The notes: generated by a model not told the origin, from the sequence alone. A stretch of 14,251 nucleotides of DNA from an uncultured Eubacterium sp. (GCA_934358495.1 CAKRKO010000073.1:1-14251), one strand, 5' to 3'; counted from the first letter of the stretch, positions 6,147 to 12,509 are shown. Program-made: numbers and translations.

Positions 6147-7904
6147 CTAGTCCTGAAGTGCATCATAACCTTCTGCACCGGTACTGATTCTAATTGCATT
6201 TTCCACGTTATATACGAAAATCTTACCATCACCAATATGACCAGTGTAAAGTGCTTTTTTAGCTGCTTCAATAACTGTTCTAGGTGAAACTTTACTTACT
6301 ACGATATCAACCTGGATCTTAGGCAGTAAGTTCATATCCATTGTAACACCACGATATTTGCTTGTTCTGCCATGCTGAGCACCACAACCAAGAACGTTTG
6401 TAACAGTCATTCCATTGATACCAATAGCTGCCATTGCCTCATTGAGAGCATCGAATCGGCTCTGTTTTGCATAGATTGTAATCTTTGTAATACTTACATC
6501 GCTGCCAGTTGCGATAGACGGATCCGGAGTACGAACCTGTACCGGAACTGCCTCGTCGATCGGTACTGCATTCTTCGGAAGTTTGACCGGAGTTGCAGAG
6601 GAGAAGTTGTTGATGCTGGATGTTAATGCAAAATCTGCATAAGCGCTTGCCAGACCATGTTCTGTCTGATCCAGACCAATGATTTCTTCTTCTTCGCTGA
6701 CACGAAGACCGATTGTTGCACGAATTACAAGGAATGTAATTGTAATTGTAACTGCTGCCCATGCCAGAACGGTTATGATACCAAGGCACTGCAGACCTAA
6801 TAATTTTACGCCGCCGCCATAGAGCAGACCGACAAGCTCATTTCCGTTTTTATCTGCGATCGCATAACCCGGAGCTGTGTTTGTAGCAAAAAGACCTACT
6901 GCAAATGTACCCCAGATACCATTCATAAAATGAACGGCTACGGCACCAACCGGATCATCTACATGTAACTTGTAATCAAGAAGCCATACACCAAATACTA
7001 CTAATAAACCTGCTACAGCACCGATTACGATGGAACCTGCTGCATCTGTAACATCACAAGGAGCTGTGATTGCTACCAGACCTGCCAAAGAAGCATTCAG
7101 ACACATAGAAACATCTGGTTTACCATATTTTAACCATGTAAATATCATACAAACAACCGTTGCAACTGCCGGTGAAATAGTTGTTGTAAGGAAAATAGAG
7201 CCTAACTGATCAATACTTGTTGCTGCTGCGCCGTTGAATCCATACCAGCCAAACCAGAGGATGAAGCAGCCAAGGCAGCCAAGTGCAAGGTTGTGTCCCG
7301 GAATCGCGTTTACTTTTCTGATCTTGCCATTCTCATCTTTTGTAAATTTGCCGATACGTGGTCCAAGGAGCCATGCACCGATGAGTGCGCTGACACCACC
7401 AACCATATGAATTGCACAGGATCCTGCAAAATCATGGAAGCCAAGCTGTGCTAACCAGCCGCCGCCCCAGATCCAGTGTGCTTCGATCGGATAAATCAAT
7501 GCGGAGATAACTCCGGAATAAATACAATAAGATAAAAATTTTGTTCTCTCTGCCATAGCACCGGAAACGATGGTTGCTGTGGTAGCGCAGAATACTAAGT
7601 TAAATACGAAACTTGAAAAGCTGAAATTACTGTAGGATGAGAAAAGATCAAATCCCGGTTTTCCGATAAATCCCAACATATCTTCGCCAAGTAAGAATGA
7701 AAATCCAATCAAGATAAACATTACAGTACCAATACAGAAGTCCATCAGGTTCTTCATCAAAATGTTACCGGTATTTTTTGCTCTGGTGAAACCTGCCTCC
7801 ACCATTGCGAAACCTGCCTGCATCCAGAACACCAATGCGGCACCCATCAGAAACCAGACACCAAATATGTTGTCATTAATAAAAGTCATAATCTCCTGCG
7901 TCAT
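6147..7904 (-). CDS. amtB: Ammonium transporter (Amt/MEP/Rh) fused to a C-terminal P-II nitrogen regulatory domain
   Basis: 585 aa, where Amt alone is about 400-430 aa and P-II about 112 aa. Residues 1-400 form the membrane channel, about 11 segments. The Amt signature DFAGS at D158, the pore twin histidines H166 and H325, and the conserved cytoplasmic tail GLRVSEEEEIIGLDQTEHG (399-417) are all visible. A linker of about 45 residues rich in P, V and S follows. Residues 472-585 are a complete P-II module: a T-loop region with GRTSKYRG (Y517 at the place of the classical uridylylated tyrosine), LLPKIQVDIVV, and the ATP-site B-loop TGHIGDGKIFVYNVENAIRISTG (written here in two parts: TGHIGDGKIFV and RISTG). 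P-II normally blocks Amt as a separate GlnK trimer, so here channel and gate are covalently paired, presumably sensing ATP/ADP and 2-oxoglutarate. AGGAGGT lies 5 nt before ATG 7904. Confidence 0.95.
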   Translation of the reverse strand: MTQEIMTFINDNIFGVWFLMGAALVFWMQAGFAMVEAGFTRAKNTGNILMKNLMDFCIGTVMFILIGFSFLLGEDMLGFIGKPGFDLFSSYSNFSFSSFVFNLVFCATTATIVSGAMAERTKFLSYCIYSGVISALIYPIEAHWIWGGGWLAQLGFHDFAGSCAIHMVGGVSALIGAWLLGPRIGKFTKDENGKIRKVNAIPGHNLALGCLGCFILWFGWYGFNGAAATSIDQLGSIFLTTTISPAVATVVCMIFTWLKYGKPDVSMCLNASLAGLVAITAPCDVTDAAGSIVIGAVAGLLVVFGVWLLDYKLHVDDPVGAVAVHFMNGIWGTFAVGLFATNTAPGYAIADKNGNELVGLLYGGGVKLLGLQCLGIITVLAWAAVTITITFLVIRATIGLRVSEEEEIIGLDQTEHGLASAYADFALTSSINNFSSATPVKLPKNAVPIDEAVPVQVRTPDPSIATGSDVSITKITIYAKQSRFDALNEAMAAIGINGMTVTNVLGCGAQHGRTSKYRGVTMDMNLLPKIQVDIVVSKVSPRTVIEAAKKALYTGHIGDGKIFVYNVENAIRISTGAEGYDALQD

Positions 7905-7924
7905 AACTTACCTCCTGGTTTTTC

Positions 7925-7938
7925 GGTTCCGAAGAACC
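7925..7938 (-). other. cUUCGg tetraloop hairpin just upstream of the amt ribosome binding site
   Basis: GGTTC-TTCG-GAACC on the minus strand, an exceptionally stable tetraloop hairpin, lies between the leader terminator and AGGAGGT. It may insulate or expose the ribosome binding site, or stabilise the mRNA left after processing. There is no U-run, so it is not a terminator. Confidence 0.6.
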
Positions 7939-7968
7939 TTTACTTAAAACGGCACTTTTTATGGAACT

Positions 7969-8011
7969 AAAAAAGGGATATCACCTGCCGCTAGCCTGCA
8001 GATGACACCCC
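7969..8011 (-). terminator. Leader (attenuator) terminator upstream of the ammonium transporter gene
   Basis: The 5' arm at 8011-7998 (GGGGUGUCAUCUGC in RNA) pairs over all 14 positions, counting G-U wobbles, with the 3' arm at 7988-7975 (GCAGGUGAUAUCCC) around a 9-nt loop. Six U follow directly (7974-7969). It lies about 65 nt before the start codon and downstream of the amt promoter, so it must be read through for expression. Its 5' arm is shared with the alternative hairpin at 8004-8019. Confidence 0.85.
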
Positions 8012-8019
8012 ATTGTGCC
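8004..8019 (-). promoter_or_regulatory. Antiterminator-type hairpin with AAUGGG hexaloop, exclusive with the leader terminator
   Basis: GGCAC (8019-8015) pairs with GUGUC (8008-8004) around the loop AAUGGG (8014-8009); GAU/AUC can extend the base across a 3-nt bulge. The loop has A at position 1 and G at position 4, the feature described for RNA hairpins bound by ANTAR-domain antiterminators. The 3' side uses bases 8011-8001 of the terminator 5' arm, so the two structures cannot coexist. The expected partner hairpin with the same loop rule was not clearly found upstream. Confidence 0.5.
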
Positions 8020-8048
8020 GCTATCAGAGTTTTTCTATTGTCCGGGCA

Positions 8049-8096
8049 TTAAATCGCTGTAAATTCAACTAACACCTATTCATAAATTCTGTTAAT
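8049..8096 (-). other. Two further hairpins in the amt leader
   Basis: First, AAUUAACA (8096 to about 8090) pairs with UGUUAGUU (about 8074-8067) over 8 positions. Second, UUGAAU (8068-8063) pairs with AUUUAA (8054-8049) around the loop UUACAGCG. They share about two bases at the junction, so they may compete. The second is the best-placed candidate for the first hairpin of an ANTAR-type pair, but its loop does not match the rule unless the closing pair shifts. Confidence 0.35.
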
Positions 8097-8120
8097 TACT
8101 ATGACAGGATCCTTATCCCG

Positions 8121-8162
8121 GAAAATAGAAAAAGGCACCGGAAGCTTATTCTTCTCAGCACC
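8121..8162 (-). terminator. Promoter-proximal terminator-like hairpin in the amt leader
   Basis: On the minus strand GGUGCUG (8162-8156) pairs with CGGUGCC (8140-8134) with wobbles. An inner GAAG/CUUC closes a 6-nt loop AAUAAG, with one bulged A. UUUUUCUAUUUU follows. It begins only about 13 nt after the predicted transcription start, and lies 220 nt after the lysR stop. It could end lysR read-through or act as a first attenuator for amt. Confidence 0.65.
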
Positions 8163-8181
8163 TTTGCCTTTGATGACTGTA

Positions 8182-8210
8182 ATATTACCCTCATCGAAAT
8201 AAAAAGTCAA
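8182..8210 (-). promoter_or_regulatory. Sigma-A promoter of the ammonium transporter gene
   Basis: TTGACT (8210-8205), a 17-nt spacer and TAATAT (8187-8182) on the minus strand, 5/6 and 4-5/6 matches to consensus. The predicted start is near 8175, which gives a leader of about 270 nt. It is the best promoter in the gap between lysR and the transporter. Confidence 0.75.
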
Positions 8211-8350
8211 TAAAATTTATTAATTTTTTGTGAATTTATACAATCTGGCGAATTATTATACTTTTTGGCATTATTTTTGTGCAATTCAACCAGAGCACAA
8301 TAATTGCTATACGGAAGGGTATAAAAGAGCAGGTTATATAAATAGACCGG

Positions 8351-8391
8351 AGAAGCATTTTTACCCCTCACAGTAACTCTTTTATGCTTCT
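8351..8391. repeat. Inverted repeat spanning the lysR stop codon
   Basis: AGAAGCAT (8351-8358) and ATGCTTCT (8384-8391) are perfect 8-bp arms 25 nt apart, with an inner TTAC/GTAA. The right arm lies in the last codons of the LysR gene. No U-run follows on the minus strand, so this is at best a weak terminator or mRNA-stabilising stem. The rest of the gap (8211-8350) shows only AT-rich DNA and short stems such as GCAATT/AATTGC. Confidence 0.35.
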
Positions 8392-9269
8392 TCTATGGTC
8401 TTATACTTTTCTACAACGTGCTGGTAAAGCATTTTAACTGCCGGTGCAAGGAAATTCGGATTTAACGCCGATATTCCTATGACACGATATGCTTCCGGCA
8501 TCATTGGATAACGATGCACTTCGTATGGAATATCATTCATAACCAATTCCGGCATAATGCAAATGCCAAGTCCTGCTGCCACCAGTGCAATCGTAGACAG
8601 GTCATCTACCACATGATAGTCCATCCGCACATTTCCCAATCCGTTCTGTTTCATAAAAATTGCAATATCTGCATCCGTGGTCTCCATCTGGGAGACAAAG
8701 ACCTGATCTTTCATCTCATCCGGTGTCATATATGGCGTATCTTCCCGTTTGCGGTAATCTTTTGGCACTACACAGAGCAACGGATCACGGTACAACGGCT
8801 CGATTGGCAGATCTCCGGCAGACGACAGGGAGAGAAATCCAATGTCCACAATACCGTTTTTGATCCAGTAAGACACATCCGCATAAGTCCCCTGATACAG
8901 TTCAATGTTAATGTCCGGATAACGCTGATGAAAAGAATGGATAATATCTGTCATCCAGTTTGTACATACGCTGGAAAAACAGCCTACTTTTACATTTCCC
9001 ATTTTCAATCCGTTCAGTCCCGCGATTGCCTGCTGCAGACTCTCATCACTGTTTAACACTGCATTCACATAAGGAAGCAGATGTTCTCCATAATTGGTCA
9101 GGGCTACCCCTGCTTTATTTCTCGTAAACAGGGAAAATCCTAGTTCCTGCTCCATCGATGCGATCGCATGACTGACAGCAGAAGGCGTCAGATTTAGAAT
9201 TTCTGCCGCCTTCTGAAAACTTCCCTGTCCCACCACTGTCTGAAATACCTGATAGGATAACAAAGTCAT
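8382..9269 (-). CDS. LysR-family transcriptional regulator
   Basis: 295 aa, the typical length. Residues 1-60 are the winged helix-turn-helix (SFQKAAEILNLTPSAVSHAI, about 17-36, then LGFSLFTRNKAGVALTNYG). Residues 90-290 form the periplasmic-binding-protein-like effector domain (GNVKVGCFSS opening it, GLGICIMPELV near 234-244). The effector cannot be read from the sequence. ATG 9269 has GGGAGGA (9284-9278) 8 nt upstream. The gene lies 18 nt after porB in the same orientation with no terminator or promoter between them, so it is probably the last gene of the por operon. It also sits just upstream of the amt promoter. LysR proteins usually lie divergent to their targets, so this tail position is less common. 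Regulation of por (with feedback), of amt, or of both is inference. Confidence 0.92.
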   Translation of the reverse strand: MTLLSYQVFQTVVGQGSFQKAAEILNLTPSAVSHAIASMEQELGFSLFTRNKAGVALTNYGEHLLPYVNAVLNSDESLQQAIAGLNGLKMGNVKVGCFSSVCTNWMTDIIHSFHQRYPDINIELYQGTYADVSYWIKNGIVDIGFLSLSSAGDLPIEPLYRDPLLCVVPKDYRKREDTPYMTPDEMKDQVFVSQMETTDADIAIFMKQNGLGNVRMDYHVVDDLSTIALVAAGLGICIMPELVMNDIPYEVHRYPMMPEAYRVIGISALNPNFLAPAVKMLYQHVVEKYKTIEEA

Positions 9270-9287
9270 CTATTTATTCCTCCCGGA

Positions 9288-10229
9288 TTATCGTGCGCAT
9301 TTATACTGAAGATCTTCCCAACGACGGTCAACCTCAGCCTGAAACTGTGCGATCAGATCCTCATTGCCCGGTTTGAACAGATGTTTGAATCTGCCCTGTT
9401 CGCGCAAAAAGTCCTCAATCGGCAGTTTTTTCTTCGGTTCATATGTCAAACGCCATTTACCGTGTTCTACTTCAAACATCGGCCAGTAACAGGTCTCAAC
9501 GGCAAGTTTGCAGATTTTCATAATGTCTGCTGTATCATAACGCCATCCACGCGGACATGGAGTCATGATATTTAAAAACGCAGCTCCCTCTGTGTAGATA
9601 GCTTTCTCTGCTTTTTTGTGAAGATCGGAGAAATTGCCGATCATGGTTGTCTGACCAACATACGGAACATCATGATCTGCGATGATAGATGCCAGATCTT
9701 TTCGGTTCTGCATTTTACCGTTGGACTGTGTACCTACTGGCGTGGTTGTGGTATCTGCATACATCGGTGTTGCAGAAGAACGCTGGATACCAGTGTTCAT
9801 ATACGCACCGTTGTCATAGCAGACATATACCATATCATGATTACGCTCCATTGCTCCGGAAAGAGACTGGAAACCGATATCATACGTACCGCCGTCACCA
9901 CCAAAGGTAATAAATTTAAATGTAGCATCTTCCGGCAGACGGCCACGTTTTTTCAACGCTTTGTATGCAGTCTCAACACCACTCAATGTAGCACCTGCAT
10001 TTTCAAATGCATTATGGATATAGCTGTCCTCCCACGCAGTATATGGATACATGAAGGAAGAAACCTCCAGACATCCGGTTGCGTTACCGATAACTGCCTG
10101 GTCTCCCTCATGAAGTGCGCGCAATACAGCACGAACTGCGATAGTTGCGCCACATCCCGCACACATTCTGTGTCCCGGAGCCAGACGTTCCGGTTTGCTC
10201 ATAACTTCTTTAAATTTATATTCGCTCAT
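9288..10229 (-). CDS. porB: 2-oxoacid (pyruvate):ferredoxin oxidoreductase, beta subunit (TPP-binding)
   Basis: 313 aa from the chosen start, the usual size for the beta chain of four-subunit enzymes. It binds thiamine diphosphate and one [4Fe-4S] cluster. In numbering from GTG 10232, cluster cysteines are C24 and C27 (MCAGCGAT), C54 (NATGCLE) and C226 (TPCPRGW). The TPP/Mg motif is GGDGGTYDIG (111-120), with N141 in YDNGAYMNTG. The enzyme oxidatively decarboxylates a 2-oxoacid with CoA, giving acyl-CoA, CO2 and reduced ferredoxin, in the cytosol. Overall resemblance (NTGIQRSS, TTTTPVGTQS) favours pyruvate over branched-chain 2-oxoacids, but this is not certain. A GTG at 10232 precedes the ATG by one codon; AGGAGG (10242-10237) is 7 nt from ATG 10229 and favours the latter. 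Confidence 0.93.
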   Translation of the reverse strand: MSEYKFKEVMSKPERLAPGHRMCAGCGATIAVRAVLRALHEGDQAVIGNATGCLEVSSFMYPYTAWEDSYIHNAFENAGATLSGVETAYKALKKRGRLPEDATFKFITFGGDGGTYDIGFQSLSGAMERNHDMVYVCYDNGAYMNTGIQRSSATPMYADTTTTPVGTQSNGKMQNRKDLASIIADHDVPYVGQTTMIGNFSDLHKKAEKAIYTEGAAFLNIMTPCPRGWRYDTADIMKICKLAVETCYWPMFEVEHGKWRLTYEPKKKLPIEDFLREQGRFKHLFKPGNEDLIAQFQAEVDRRWEDLQYKCAR

Positions 10230-10236
10230 CACTCTG

Positions 10237-10242
10237 CCTCCT
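10237..10242 (-). promoter_or_regulatory. Ribosome binding site of porB overlapping the porA stop codon
   Basis: AGGAGG on the minus strand begins within the TAG stop (10243-10241) of porA and is 7 nt from ATG 10229. This decides between the adjacent GTG and ATG starts and implies tight coupling. Confidence 0.75.
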
Positions 10243-11425
10243 ACTTTCTCAGACCGATATACTGATACTGTGTTACCGGTTTACCATTTTCTACTACATC
10301 TTCCAGTTCTGCAAATACATCTTTTGCTTCTTCAACAGTAAAATCACGTCCACCAAGTCCGTAGATATAATTAATTGCTTCCATATAAGTTCTTGTGCGG
10401 TACAGACCTGCTGTAATCTCAGAACCAAGTGGTCCTCCGTTTCCGTTGTAACTCTCGCAACGATCCATAATGGCTACTGCCTTACAATTATTTTTGATTG
10501 CCTCGACGATTTCTTCAGCCGGGAACGGGCGGAACACACGCAATTTCAGAACTCCGACTTTCTTTCCTTCCTCGCGCAGCTCGTCTACAGCCTCTTTTGC
10601 TGTTCCTGCTGCGGAACCAATAATAACCATCACATAGTCTGCATCTTCTGTCTTATATTCTTCAAAAAGACCGTACTCTCTGCCGGAAATTCCTGCAAAC
10701 TCTTTGGCTACATCTAAGATAACCTGTTTTGCATTCTCCAGCGCAATCAGCTGATTTTTTCTACTTTCCATTACAAAATTAGATACTGCATATGGTCCAA
10801 CAGAAACCGGTTTCCCCGGATTTAACAAATACTCCTCTGGATGATATTCACCAACGAACTCTTTGACCGGTGCATCCTCTAATAATTCAATATTCTCTAC
10901 GGCGTGACTGGTAATAAAACCATCCTGACAAATCATGATCGGCAGGCGGACATCTTTATGCTCAGCAATGCGGTATGCCTGAATAAAATTATCATATACT
11001 TCCTGATTGTTTTCCGCATAAATCTGGATCCATCCGGTATCGCGGGCTCCCATACCATCGGTATGATCACAGTTGATGTTGATCGGGCCGGAAAGGGTAC
11101 GGTTTACCAGTGTCAGAGCGATCGGCATACGGTTGGAAGCTGCCAGCAGCAGTTCCTCCCACATCAGAGCCAGACCTGCAGATGAAGTTGCAGTCAAGGT
11201 TCTTGCACCTGCAGCCTCTGCTCCAATGCTGGCACTCATTGCAGAATGCTCACTCTCGACCGGAATAAACTCTGTATCGATCTCGCCATTTGCAATGTAT
11301 GTGGATACCATCTGCGGAATCTCTGTGGACGGCGTAATCGGAAATGCCGGCATAACATCTGGATTTACCTGTTTGATTGCGTAGGCAACGGCCTCGTTAC
11401 CTGACATACGTTCTTTGATTCCCAT
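10241..11425 (-). CDS. porA: 2-oxoacid (pyruvate):ferredoxin oxidoreductase, alpha subunit
   Basis: 394 aa from ATG 11425, the normal length for alpha chains of the four-subunit enzyme. Visible blocks are GNEAVAYAIKQVNPDV (9-24) and FPITPSTEIPQ (28-38, substrate pocket threonine). Then VESEHSAMSASIGAEAAGAR (56-75), SNRMPIALTLVNRTLSGP (97-114) and RVFRPFP (286-292). With the beta chain it builds the TPP active site and contributes to substrate and CoA binding. The frame is open 21 codons further upstream, but those codons run antiparallel in logic with porD (same DNA, other frame) and lack a ribosome binding site. ATG 11425 shares its A with the porD stop (TAATG) and has AAGGAGGG about 10 nt upstream. 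The overlap implies coupled translation and equal subunit supply. Confidence 0.94.
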   Translation of the reverse strand: MGIKERMSGNEAVAYAIKQVNPDVMPAFPITPSTEIPQMVSTYIANGEIDTEFIPVESEHSAMSASIGAEAAGARTLTATSSAGLALMWEELLLAASNRMPIALTLVNRTLSGPININCDHTDGMGARDTGWIQIYAENNQEVYDNFIQAYRIAEHKDVRLPIMICQDGFITSHAVENIELLEDAPVKEFVGEYHPEEYLLNPGKPVSVGPYAVSNFVMESRKNQLIALENAKQVILDVAKEFAGISGREYGLFEEYKTEDADYVMVIIGSAAGTAKEAVDELREEGKKVGVLKLRVFRPFPAEEIVEAIKNNCKAVAIMDRCESYNGNGGPLGSEITAGLYRTRTYMEAINYIYGLGGRDFTVEEAKDVFAELEDVVENGKPVTQYQYIGLRK

Positions 11426-11730
11426 TATTCTACGCCCTCCTTCATTTTGATCGCTCCAAACGGACATACCTTTGCACAGATTCCGCATCCTTTGCAGTGA
11501 TCCAGGTCAAAGGCTCCTCGTTTCTGATCTTTGACCGGAATGGAACTGTCCGGACAGACCGGTGCACACAGCAGACACTGTTTACAGTTGTCCTCCAAAT
11601 AAACGGGTGTATTATTTCTCCACTCACCGGTCTTGAAATATTTGGAAGTTCCTGCAGCAAATACCTGCATTCCTTCCGTCAGCCCTGTATGTGGAGTATG
11701 TTCATTGATTTTATTGATATCTGTTCTCAT
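11425..11730 (-). CDS. porD: 2-oxoacid (pyruvate):ferredoxin oxidoreductase, delta subunit (2x[4Fe-4S] ferredoxin domain)
   Basis: 101 aa. It has two complete bacterial-ferredoxin cluster motifs: C49-x2-C52-x2-C55-x3-C59-P and C79-x2-C82-x2-C85-x3-C89-P. This subunit carries electrons from the TPP/cluster site in the beta chain to free ferredoxin. About 45 residues precede the first cluster (with TPVYLEDNCKQC at its edge), as in other delta subunits. AGAGGAG lies before ATG 11730 and overlaps the end of the gamma gene, whose stop is 12 nt upstream. The porD stop TAA overlaps the porA start by one base. Confidence 0.95.
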   Translation of the reverse strand: MRTDINKINEHTPHTGLTEGMQVFAAGTSKYFKTGEWRNNTPVYLEDNCKQCLLCAPVCPDSSIPVKDQKRGAFDLDHCKGCGICAKVCPFGAIKMKEGVE

Positions 11731-11742
11731 CTTCTATCTCCT

Positions 11743-12321
11743 CTATGCTTCCTCTACAGCCGCAAAAGCCATTTCAAGTGCTTTCATATTTCCATCGATT
11801 ACTTCCGGTTTCTTTGCAAATTTATGTTTGTAAGAAGCACGCATTTCATGCAAAAATGTTTCTTTCGGCATTACACCGGTAGTTGCTACAACTGCTGCCA
11901 GCATTGGAGAATTCGGAAAATATTTTCCCAGTGCTTCCTCAGAAATTGTTCTGGCATCAATCGTAACGACACGTCCCTCATAACCGTTTAACTGCGGCAT
12001 GATCTCTTCTTTTGATTTTGCTGTATTTACAATGATGGCACCTTCTTTTTTCAATCCGGCTGTTACATCAACAGTATGTAATAATGTCTCATCAACAACT
12101 GCAACAAAATCCGGATCATAAATATTGGAATGTACACGAATCACATCTGAACTGATTCTGTTGTAAGCAGTGATCGGCGCGCCCATGCGCTCCGGACCGT
12201 ACTCCGGGAAACCCTGTACATGCTTTCCGGTTTTAAAAGCTACATCTGCCAGAAGCAGCGCTGCAGTCTTGGCACCCTGACCGCCACGGCCATGCCATCT
12301 GATCTCAATTCCATTTTTCAT
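11743..12321 (-). CDS. porC: 2-oxoacid (pyruvate):ferredoxin oxidoreductase, gamma subunit
   Basis: 192 aa, the standard gamma size. It opens with IRWHGRGGQGAKTAA (7-21) and the family block GFPEYGPERMGAP (37-49). Then VAVVDETLLH (73-82) and ITVTGVMP-like VVATTGVMPKE (about 164-174) complete the fold. In single-chain PFOR this is domain III; it contacts CoA and packs against alpha and beta. It is the first gene of the gamma-delta-alpha-beta operon, an order common in anaerobic bacteria and archaea with four-subunit enzymes. GAGGAG lies about 9 nt before ATG 12321. The promoter at 12386-12414 gives a leader of about 58 nt. The complete four-gene set means the enzyme should be functional; pyruvate as substrate is likely but a 2-oxoisovalerate enzyme cannot be excluded by eye. 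Confidence 0.94.
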   Translation of the reverse strand: MKNGIEIRWHGRGGQGAKTAALLLADVAFKTGKHVQGFPEYGPERMGAPITAYNRISSDVIRVHSNIYDPDFVAVVDETLLHTVDVTAGLKKEGAIIVNTAKSKEEIMPQLNGYEGRVVTIDARTISEEALGKYFPNSPMLAAVVATTGVMPKETFLHEMRASYKHKFAKKPEVIDGNMKALEMAFAAVEEA

Positions 12322-12358
12322 GATCTATCTCTCCTCTTTTCGTGATTACTCTTTCCTG

Positions 12359-12382
12359 AAATGTTGGTTTTTACCAGCATTT
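12359..12382. promoter_or_regulatory. Operator-like palindrome over the por transcription start
   Basis: AAATGTTGGT (12359-12368), four T, then ACCAGCATTT (12373-12382): 9 of 10 positions are dyad-symmetric. It begins 3 nt after the -10 box, covering about -3 to +21. A protein bound here would block initiation. On the minus-strand RNA the odd pair is C-A, so a DNA-level role is favoured over an RNA stem. The cognate protein is unknown. Confidence 0.5.
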
Positions 12383-12385
12383 AAC

Positions 12386-12414
12386 ATTATATCGGTGTGT
12401 TTTTTGAATGTAAA
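12386..12414 (-). promoter_or_regulatory. Sigma-A promoter of the por operon
   Basis: TTTACA (12414-12409), exactly 17 nt, then TATAAT (12391-12386) on the minus strand: 5/6 and 6/6 matches to consensus. The predicted start is near 12379. An A/T-rich stretch upstream could act as an UP element. This is the strongest promoter in the window. Confidence 0.88.
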
Positions 12415-12417
12415 GAG

Positions 12418-12442
12418 ATAAAATGATTTTTTTTCATTTTAT
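12418..12442. promoter_or_regulatory. AT-rich 25-bp palindrome just upstream of the por -35 box
   Basis: Perfect 9-bp arms ATAAAATGA (12418-12426) and TCATTTTAT (12434-12442) around seven T. It is centred near -51. It contains a T-N11-A dyad (T12424, A12436), the minimal form of a LysR-type box, so the LysR protein at the operon's end is a candidate ligand (inference). A plain UP-element role for the A-tract is the alternative. Confidence 0.45.
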
Positions 12443-12509
12443 AGATGAAATAAATTCATGTATAATTATAAAAAGTGAATGAAGATGTGAATTGTGTGCC
12501 AATAAATGC

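Noticed and set aside
7905..8181. Known metabolite riboswitch (including glutamine RNA) in the amt leader
   Set aside because: I could not match the conserved cores of glutamine, T-box, TPP, cobalamin or lysine elements. The structure fits protein-dependent attenuation better.
9618..10265. Long plus-strand open frame of about 215 codons opposite porB
   Set aside because: It is antisense to a conserved gene with full family motifs, has a composition unlike a protein (rich in C, H, I and R), and lacks a credible ribosome binding site. The same holds for the other plus-strand frames, for example 1126-1683, 3630-4076 and 8514-9056.
11426..11488. N-terminal extension of porA by 21 codons
   Set aside because: It would overlap the ferredoxin cluster codons of porD, has no ribosome binding site, and the ATG at 11425 has AAGGAGGG upstream and fits the family's N-terminus.
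12359..12382. Rex operator at the por promoter
   Set aside because: The Rex consensus TTGTGAAAT-type dyad is absent; the palindrome AAATGTTGGT/ACCAGCATTT does not match it.
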